From: Nonomuraea gerenzanensis
GTDB taxonomy: Bacteria; Actinomycetota; Actinomycetes; Streptosporangiales; Streptosporangiaceae
Length of the DNA stretch: 64,000 nucleotides
Direction of reading: 5' to 3'
NCBI RefSeq assembly: GCF_020215645.1
Contig: NZ_CP084058.1
Location: 8,928,001 to 8,992,000 of the forward strand
Position 1 is the stretch's first letter; every line of letters starts with the position of its first letter. A program made the translations under genes and the position numbers. Positions 58,690 through 64,000 of this stretch are shown in pieces. The notes beneath the pieces were generated by a model. The model was not told the DNA's origin. It did no database searches and was given only the letters and a program-made list of their open reading frames with translations.

Positions 58690-59499
58690 TCAATATCCTC
58701 TTGTCCAAGCATCGGTGACCGTGGCGGAGACACGCGTTTCAACGGTAACGCCACTCTCGCGCAGGATGGACGCCGCACTGTCGAGCCACGGCCACTCGGT
58801 CGCCCAGTGCGCGGCATCGATCAGCGCGGGCCCGCCCGACTCCACGAACTCGCTGGCGGGATGATGCCGCAGGTCCGCCGTGAGGAACACATCGACGCCC
58901 GCGGCGGCGGCCGTACCGAGGAGGGAGTCGCCCGCGCCACCGCTGACCGCCACGCGCTGGACCGGGCGGGACAGGTCGCCCGCCACGCGGATCCCCGCCG
59001 GCGTGCGCGGCAGCCCTTCGGCCGCCCGCCGCGCGAACTCCCCCAGCGTCGTCCGCTCGGGCAGCTCCCCGATGCGGCCCAGCCCGCGCCACGGGTCGTC
59101 GGCGAACGGCTGCAGCGGGACCAGGTCGCCGGCCAGCCCGACGGCTCGGGCCAGGGCGTCGGACACGCCCGGGTTCGCGACGTCGGCGTTGGTGTGGGCG
59201 GTGTAGAGGGCGATGTCGTTCTTGATCAGGGTGTGCACGAGCCTGCCCTTGGGCGTGGTCGTCGCCACGGAGGTGGTGCCGCGCAGGTAGAGGGGGTGGT
59301 GGGTGACGATCAGGTCGGCGCCCCAGTCGAGCGCCTCCTCGGCCACGGCGGCGACCGGGTCGACCGCGAGCAGCACCTTGCGCACCTCCTGGGCCGGGTC
59401 GCCGCTGACCAGGCCCACCGCGTCCCACGACTCGGCTCGGGCGGGCGGGTAGGCCGCCTCGAGCACCCCGATCACGTCAGTCAACATCACAGCAGCCAC
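58690..59499 (-). CDS. Nif3-like dinuclear metal-centre protein
   Basis: A 269-residue NIF3/YqfO/YbgI-family protein. Metal ligands are visible: His pair in LIVTHHPLYLRG (near 66), Asp in YTAHTNADVANPGVSD (near 102), and the C-terminal HH and H/E in FLTADLRHHPASEF and LIDAAHWATEWP. No CutA-like insert domain. It may act as GTP cyclohydrolase I type 2-like or ring-opening hydrolase; annotation of relatives as GTP cyclohydrolase is not well supported. First gene of the three-gene operon with the zinc-ribbon and RNase HI-phosphatase genes, an order conserved in mycobacteria. Confidence 0.93.
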   Translation of the reverse strand: MAAVMLTDVIGVLEAAYPPARAESWDAVGLVSGDPAQEVRKVLLAVDPVAAVAEEALDWGADLIVTHHPLYLRGTTSVATTTPKGRLVHTLIKNDIALYTAHTNADVANPGVSDALARAVGLAGDLVPLQPFADDPWRGLGRIGELPERTTLGEFARRAAEGLPRTPAGIRVAGDLSRPVQRVAVSGGAGDSLLGTAAAAGVDVFLTADLRHHPASEFVESGGPALIDAAHWATEWPWLDSAASILRESGVTVETRVSATVTDAWTRGY

Positions 59500-59574
59500 C
59501 TGCGCAGACTACCGGCACGCGGGACGCCTCGCGGCGGGCGTGGCGAGGGGTGTTTTCAGAACGGGGTGCGGCGT

Positions 59575-59600
59575 AATGTAAGTGAATCCTGACTTACGTT
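59575..59600. promoter_or_regulatory. 26-bp inverted repeat before the monooxygenase, probable operator
   Basis: Arms AATGTAAGT (59575-59583) and ACTTACGTT (59592-59600) match at eight of nine positions around an 8-bp spacer, ending 11 bp before ATG 59612 and abutting the GGAGGG ribosome site. The geometry (arms plus 8-bp spacer) equals that of the 26746-26775 site and fits a TetR-family repressor. No such gene is adjacent. Confidence 0.65.
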
Positions 59601-59611
59601 CGGAGGGCGGC

Positions 59612-61051
59612 ATGGCACCACGCGTCGCGATCGTCGGAGCGGGCTTCGGCGGGCTGTGCATGGCGATCCAACTCGAACGGGCGGGGATTCGCTCGTACAC
59701 GGTCTTCGAGAAGGCCGGGGATCTCGGCGGCACCTGGCGGGACAACAGCTATCCGGGGGCGGGGTGCGACATTCCCTCGCACCTCTACTCGTACTCGTTC
59801 GAGAAGTACGCGAGCTGGTCGCGCCGCTACCCGGAGCAACCCGAAATTCTCGGATATCTAGAACATTGCGCCGATAAATACCACGTCAGGGGAAAAATCC
59901 GCTTCAGTACGGAAGTGCGGCGGGCCGTTTTCGACGGCACCCACTGGCAGGTCACCACGGACGGCGGCACGGAGGCGTTCGACGTGCTCGTCATGGGGGT
60001 GGGCCAGCTCAACCGGCCCCACATGCCGGAGATTCCCGGCACAGCCGACTTCGAAGGCGTCTCCTTCCATTCCGCCCGCTGGAACCACGGCCACGACCTC
60101 ACCGGCCGGCGCGTCGCCGTCATCGGCAACGGGTCCTCCGCCGCCCAGCTCATCCCGCGCGTCGCCGAGCGCGCCGAGCACCTCCACGTCTTCCAGCGCA
60201 CGCCCAACTGGGTGATCCCCAAACCCGACGCCATGTTCGGCCCGCTGACGCGGCTCGCCTTCCACTACGTCCCCGGCCTGCAGCGCGCCTACCGCGAGTG
60301 GATCTACCGCTACGCCGAGCGCACCCTCTACCCCGCCCTCTCCCAGGGGTGGAGCGTCGGGCTGCTCAAGCAGCGGGCGCTGCGGCACCTGCGCGACCAG
60401 GTCCCCGACCCCGGGCTGCGGGCGAAGCTGACGCCCGACTACCCGCCGGGCTGCAAGCGGGTGGTCATCGACAGCGCCTTCTATCCGGCGCTGACCGGGC
60501 CGAACGTGTCGCTGGTGACCGACAGGATCGTGCGGGTCACGTCCAAGGGGGTCGAGACCACCGAGGGGACGTACGAGGTGGACACGATCGTGTACGCGAC
60601 CGGCTTCAAGAGCACGGAGTTCCTGGCTCCGATGGAGGTCGTGGGGCGCGAGGGGCAGTCGCTGGCGGAGCGGTGGGCCGGCGGGGCGGAGGCTTATCTG
60701 GGGATCTCGGTGCCCGCGTTCCCGAACCTGTTCATGCTGTACGGGCCGAACACGAACCTGGGGCACAACTCGATCGTCTTCATGATCGAATGCCAGGTGA
60801 GCCATGTCCTGGCTTGCCTGCCGTACCTGGACAGGAGCGGCCCGATCGAGGTGCGGCCCGAGGTGATGGCGGCGTGGCGGCGGCAGCTCGACGCGGCCAT
60901 GGACAGAATGGTGTGGGGAGCCGGGTGTCAGAGCTGGTACAAGACGGCTTCCGGGCGGGTCACGAACAACTGGCCCGGGCCCACGACGCTGTACCGCCGG
61001 CTCACGTCCCGCCCGCCGCAGCCGGCCTACCGGGCGGTCACGGGCGGGTAG
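59612..61051 (+). CDS. flavin-containing (Baeyer-Villiger-type) monooxygenase
   Basis: A 479-residue FAD/NADPH monooxygenase. FAD motif VAIVGAGFGGLCMAIQLERAG (residues 5-24 in outline), GDLGGTWRDNSYPGAGCDIP (about 47-66), the Baeyer-Villiger fingerprint FEGVSFHSARW (FxGxxxHxxxW, near 148), NADPH motif VAVIGNGSSAAQLIP (near 168) and ATGFKSTEFL (near 330). It would convert a ketone to an ester or hydroxylate a lipophilic substrate. ATG 59612 has GGAGGG five bases upstream, and a 26-bp inverted repeat overlaps the leader. Residues about 76-105 use A/T-ending codons more than elsewhere. Monocistronic. Confidence 0.93.
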   Translation: MAPRVAIVGAGFGGLCMAIQLERAGIRSYTVFEKAGDLGGTWRDNSYPGAGCDIPSHLYSYSFEKYASWSRRYPEQPEILGYLEHCADKYHVRGKIRFSTEVRRAVFDGTHWQVTTDGGTEAFDVLVMGVGQLNRPHMPEIPGTADFEGVSFHSARWNHGHDLTGRRVAVIGNGSSAAQLIPRVAERAEHLHVFQRTPNWVIPKPDAMFGPLTRLAFHYVPGLQRAYREWIYRYAERTLYPALSQGWSVGLLKQRALRHLRDQVPDPGLRAKLTPDYPPGCKRVVIDSAFYPALTGPNVSLVTDRIVRVTSKGVETTEGTYEVDTIVYATGFKSTEFLAPMEVVGREGQSLAERWAGGAEAYLGISVPAFPNLFMLYGPNTNLGHNSIVFMIECQVSHVLACLPYLDRSGPIEVRPEVMAAWRRQLDAAMDRMVWGAGCQSWYKTASGRVTNNWPGPTTLYRRLTSRPPQPAYRAVTGG

Positions 61052-61075
61052 GCGCGTAGGCGGGTAGGCGGGTCA

Positions 61076-61176
61076 GCGGGCCGGCGCCGCAGCGGGACGG
61101 CCAGACGGTCAGCGGGCCGACGCCGGAGCGGGCCGACGCCGGAGCGGGCCGGCGCCGCAACGGGACGGCCAGGCGG
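61076..61176. repeat. 16-bp and 33-bp GC-rich repeats after the monooxygenase gene
   Basis: Units GCGGGCCGGCGCCGCA (61076-61091 and 61144-61159) and GCGGGCCGACGCCGGA (61112-61127 and 61128-61143) share a 16-bp period. The first unit plus the 17 bp after it (to 61108) recurs at 61144-61176 with two changes. Just before, GTAGGCGC/GTAGGCGG octamers repeat from 61048. The tract is non-coding, inside the 263-bp gap before the dipeptidase. Confidence 0.85.
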
Positions 61177-61314
61177 CGACCGGACGGCCACCTCCAGCCC
61201 TGCATCACCCGAGCCGAAACGGCCGCCTCATCAACCCACGGTCGTACAAGTGATCCAAAAGATCGAACCTGAGACGCATTGGAGCAGGTCCCAGCCTCGC
61301 GATAACGTCCTGCC

Positions 61315-62343
61315 ATGACCCTTCCCCTGCACCAGCGCGCTGTCGTGGCCGACACTCACAACGACCTGCTGATGGCGGTCTCCGCCAGGCCGCCGCAGCA
61401 GTGGGCCTCGTTCTTCCGGGAGAGATGGCTGCCACAGCTCCTCGAAGGCGGCGTCGACCTCCAGGTGCTGCCCGTCTTCATCGACGACCAGTACCTCCCG
61501 GAGGGCGCGCTGCGGCAGACCCTGCGCATGATCGAGTGCGCGCACGTGCTGGCGGAGGGCAATCCCGACCACGTACGCCTCTGCCTCGACGCCTCCGCCA
61601 TCGACCGGGCGCTCGACGAAGGCAAGATCGCCCTGGTGCTCGCGATGGAGAGCATGCCGGGCGTCGACGCCAGCGTCGAGCTGATCCCGACCATGCACCG
61701 GCTGGGCGTCCGGGTGGCCTCCATCGCCCACTTCGGCCGCACGCCGCTGGCCGACGGCAGCGGCGAGGACGCCACGGGCAGCGGCCTGACCTCCCACGGC
61801 GTCGCCGCCCTGCAGGAGATGGAGCGCCTCGGCATGGTCTTCGACATCTCCCACCTGGGCGCCTCCGGCGTCGCCCACGTGCTGGAGCTGGCCACCCGGC
61901 CGGTCATGGCCACCCACTCCGCCGCCCGCGCCCTGCGCGACCACCACCGCAACCTCACCGACGACCAGCTCCGCGCCGTGGCCGCCACCGGCGGCGTCAT
62001 CTGCGTCAACTTCTTCGCCCCGTTCCTCGCTGAGCGCGAGGAGGACATGACGCTCGACCGGCTGCTCGACCACATCGAGCACATCGTGTCCGTCGCCGGC
62101 ATCGACCACGTGGGCCTCGGCCCCGACTTCATCCGCGAGGTCATGGACGACCTCACGCCGCCCTGCTGCGAAGACCTGCACACGAGGGGCGTCGACCCGA
62201 AGCAGGCCGTCCCCGGCCTGGAGGGGCCCGCCGGCCTGCCGATGGTCACGGAGGGGCTGCTCGCGCGCGGGCTGCCGGAGAAGGAGGTCATGCAGATCAT
62301 CGGCGGCAACGTGCACCGCTTCTTCGGGGAGCTCCTCTCATGA
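61315..62343 (+). CDS. membrane-dipeptidase family (M19) peptidase
   Basis: A 342-residue zinc dipeptidase of the renal-dipeptidase family (TIM barrel). Metal ligands: His-x-Asp type VVADTHNDLLMAV (near 12), Glu in VLAMESMPGVD (near 116), His in FDISHLGASG and THSAARALRDHHRNL (near 200), and Asp in IDHVGLGPDFI (near 275). It cleaves dipeptides, often with a D- or dehydro residue; no signal peptide, so cytoplasmic. It precedes the M20 peptidase by 118 bp on the same strand, suggesting a small peptide-utilisation unit. Confidence 0.93.
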   Translation: MTLPLHQRAVVADTHNDLLMAVSARPPQQWASFFRERWLPQLLEGGVDLQVLPVFIDDQYLPEGALRQTLRMIECAHVLAEGNPDHVRLCLDASAIDRALDEGKIALVLAMESMPGVDASVELIPTMHRLGVRVASIAHFGRTPLADGSGEDATGSGLTSHGVAALQEMERLGMVFDISHLGASGVAHVLELATRPVMATHSAARALRDHHRNLTDDQLRAVAATGGVICVNFFAPFLAEREEDMTLDRLLDHIEHIVSVAGIDHVGLGPDFIREVMDDLTPPCCEDLHTRGVDPKQAVPGLEGPAGLPMVTEGLLARGLPEKEVMQIIGGNVHRFFGELLS

Positions 62344-62461
62344 CGGCCCCCCGCCCCGCCCACCCCACCAAGGCCGCGCGATTCGATCACCCCGCCAAGA
62401 CCAGCCGACTCAAGCCTTCCCGGCACACCCGACAGGCGACTCATCTCGGGAGACACCCATC

Positions 62462-63565
62462 ATGAGCACGACCGGCGACACCGCCCAGCAGGCCGCGGCC
62501 AGTCTGGTCGAAGACCTGGAGGAGCTGGTCCTGTGCGAGTCCTTCTCCAGTGACCTGGAGGCCGTGGCCCGCAGCGCCAAGGTGGTGGCCGCGATGGGCA
62601 CCCGCCACCTGGGCACCGCGCCGGAGTTCCTGGTGATCGACGGCGTCACCCACCTGCGCTGGTCGTTCGGCACGCCCAGGGTCCTGCTGCTCGGCCACCA
62701 CGACACCGTCTGGCCGATCGGCACCCTCGCCACCCACCCGTGGTCGCTGGTGGACGGCGTGGCGCGCGGCCCGGGCGTCTTCGACATGAAGGCGGGGCTC
62801 GTCCAGACCTTCCACGCCCTCGCCGGCCTCGCCTCCCTCGACGGCATCACACTGTTGATCACCGGCGACGAGGAGGTCGGCTCCCTCACCTCCTCGCCCC
62901 TCATCCAGGACACCGCCCGCGGCCTGGCCGCCACCTTCGTCATGGAGGCCAGCGCGGACGGCGGCGCGCTCAAGACCGCCCGCAAGGGCACCTCCAACTA
63001 CACCGTCAACGTGCACGGCAAGGCCGCCCACGCCGGGCTCGAGCCGGAGAAGGGCGCCAACGCGGGCATCGAGCTGGCGCACCAGATCCTGGCCGTCGCC
63101 GCCATGGGCACCGGCGCGACCACCGTCACGCCGACGGTGCTGTCAGGCGGCACCTCCTTCAACACGGTCCCCGCCGCCGCCTCGGTAGGCGTGGACGTGC
63201 GGGTGGCGGAGGTGTCGGAGCAGACCCGCGTGGACGCGGCCATGCACGCCCTGCGCCCCGTGGTGCCGGGCACCCGCCTGGAAATCCTCGGCGGCCCCAA
63301 CCGCCCGCCCCTGGAGTCCTCGATGTCGGCCGGCCTCTTCACCCTGGCCCAGGAGCTGGCCGTGGGGTTGGGGCTGGGGCCCCTGACGTCAGCCTCGGTA
63401 GGCGGCGCTTCCGACGGCAACTTCACGGCCGGCGTAGGCTGCCCGACCCTCGACGGGCTGGGCGCCGTGGGCGGTGGGGCCCATGCGGATCATGAACACG
63501 TGGTCGTCGCCGAGATGCCCGGTCGCGTGGCTCTGCTACGAGCACTCATCGAGGCGGTCCGGTAG
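62462..63565 (+). CDS. M20 family metallopeptidase (carboxypeptidase G2-like)
   Basis: A 367-residue zinc aminoacylase/carboxypeptidase. Metal and catalytic motifs: VLLLGHHDTVWPIG (near 75, His and catalytic Asp), GVFDMKAGLVQTFHA (near 100, bridging Asp), ITGDEEVGSLTS (near 137, catalytic Glu and ligand Glu), FVMEASADGG (near 160) and the last His in AHADHEHVVV near 342. Lid domain around TVNVHGKAAHAGLEPEKGA. It resembles glutamate carboxypeptidases that remove C-terminal Glu from peptides or folates; specificity is not fixed. Its last codons lie in a 50-bp tandem duplication. Confidence 0.92.
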   Translation: MSTTGDTAQQAAASLVEDLEELVLCESFSSDLEAVARSAKVVAAMGTRHLGTAPEFLVIDGVTHLRWSFGTPRVLLLGHHDTVWPIGTLATHPWSLVDGVARGPGVFDMKAGLVQTFHALAGLASLDGITLLITGDEEVGSLTSSPLIQDTARGLAATFVMEASADGGALKTARKGTSNYTVNVHGKAAHAGLEPEKGANAGIELAHQILAVAAMGTGATTVTPTVLSGGTSFNTVPAAASVGVDVRVAEVSEQTRVDAAMHALRPVVPGTRLEILGGPNRPPLESSMSAGLFTLAQELAVGLGLGPLTSASVGGASDGNFTAGVGCPTLDGLGAVGGGAHADHEHVVVAEMPGRVALLRALIEAVR

Positions 63566-63670
63566 CGGTCCAGCTCGCCCTACCGCGCCGCGCCCTCGAC
63601 GCGCAGGTCCGGTAGCGGTCAAGCGTGCCTCACTGCGCCGCGCCCTCAACGCGCAGGTCCGGTAGCGGTC
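63551..63670. repeat. 50-bp tandem repeat spanning the M20 gene stop codon
   Basis: Unit 1 63551-63600 covers the last four sense codons and TAG of the peptidase (GAGGCGGTCCGGTAG); unit 2 63601-63650 and a partial unit 3 63651-63670 repeat GGTCCGGTAGCGGTC and CGCCGCGCCCTC at exact 50-bp spacing. Each later copy carries its own in-frame-looking TAG, now non-coding. Confidence 0.85.
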
Positions 63671-63725
63671 CTGACGGCTGTCGGCTGCCGGTGGCGTCGC
63701 TTCAGGCCGGCGGCTACCGATGGCG

Positions 63726-64000
63726 TCACTCAGGCGCTGGGCCTTCGGGCGGGGAGCCTCTGTGCGGCGAGTTCGGTTGCTGGGCAGGGAGGTCGGCGTG
63801 CCAGCGGTTGATGGCTCTTCTGCTGCGGAGCACCAGGACGGTGGCGTGGCCGGCGTGTTCGGCGATCAGGCCCCGGACGCGGGGGGCCATGGTCTGCCTG
63901 TATCGGTAGACGTATCGGATGAAGTCCCAGGTGATGCGGTCGTACGCGCCGGTTCTGGCGTGCTGGCCGCCCCGGTGGCGCAAGCGGCGGGTGGCGATGC
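63726..64000 (-). CDS. edge-truncated ORF, hypothetical protein C-terminus
   Basis: An open frame enters from beyond 64000 and ends TGA at 63726; the visible 91 residues include [37 protein letters not shown] and [21 protein letters not shown], with a Pro-rich end. Composition (Trp, Tyr, Ile among Arg/Ala) looks protein-like rather than random. No family recognised and the N-terminus is missing, so this is tentative. Confidence 0.4.
   Translation of the reverse strand, partial: IATRRLRHRGGQHARTGAYDRITWDFIRYVYRYRQTMAPRVRGLIAEHAGHATVLVLRSRRAINRWHADLPAQQPNSPHRGSPPEGPAPE

Overview
The window is a stretch of high-GC actinomycete chromosome. Coding is dense, many start codons are GTG and codon third positions are strongly G/C. 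Gene content (SepH, DUF3159/DUF3710/DUF4193/DUF4235 proteins, an RNase HI-phosphatase fusion, actinomycete-type rnpB) points to Streptosporangiales, Nonomuraea-like; that placement is inference from memory of families, not a database result. I see no phage, insertion sequence, CRISPR array, tRNA or rRNA. The window mixes conserved actinomycete housekeeping blocks with lineage-specific accessory genes.

Layout. 1-6.2 kb: two adjacent TrkA K+-channel regulatory proteins divergent from a KimA-like K+ permease, then a membrane alpha/beta-hydrolase and a TrmA-family RNA methyltransferase. 6.5-11.7 kb: a small secreted protein, a 16-bp tandem-repeat tract, an atypical EPSP synthase (aroA), a PadR regulator with its membrane partner, and a HAD phosphatase-ATPase fusion. 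11.7-15.8 kb: a compact reverse-strand block (DUF3159, OB-fold, DUF3710, dut, thioesterase, AI-2E permease). 15.9-24.1 kb: secreted DUF6351 hydrolase, MFS exporter with divergent HTH regulator, valS, DUF4235 and otsA. 24.2-28.5 kb: two divergent operons, MBL hydrolase + FAD monooxygenase versus paaI-paaK, around a 30-bp inverted repeat; this looks like a catabolic module for an aromatic acid.

28.5-45.3 kb: a block whose order (DUF4193, cutS-cutR, inositol monophosphatase, hemH, ... sepH) recalls the Streptomyces cutRS-to-sepH region, with insertions: an S9 peptidase, a lytic transglycosylase, an MFS protein, a polysaccharide deacetylase, an aldonolactone oxidase, a Pro-rich membrane protein and a short subtilase. 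sepH carries an exceptionally long low-complexity tail and has a perfect Crp-type palindrome upstream. 45.6-56.2 kb: paired PH-domain membrane proteins, a Raf-kinase-inhibitor-like lipoprotein, a membrane protein with a long disordered tail, a SulP-carbonic anhydrase fusion with a downstream epimerase, a beta-lactamase-like serine hydrolase, a methyltransferase and a tiny membrane protein. 56.2-59.5 kb: rnpB and the three-gene RNase HI/phosphatase - zinc-ribbon - Nif3-like operon. 59.6-64 kb: a Baeyer-Villiger-type monooxygenase behind its own inverted repeat, an M19 dipeptidase, an M20 peptidase and an edge-truncated ORF.

No single obviously new multi-gene defence or mobile system was found. 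The most unusual items are the aroA active-site loop and its repeat-rich 3' flank, the HAD-ATPase fusion, the long-tailed SepH with its Crp box, the operator-centred aromatic module with a metal-ligand-deficient MBL protein, and a roughly 90-nt imperfect hairpin at 53.9 kb.
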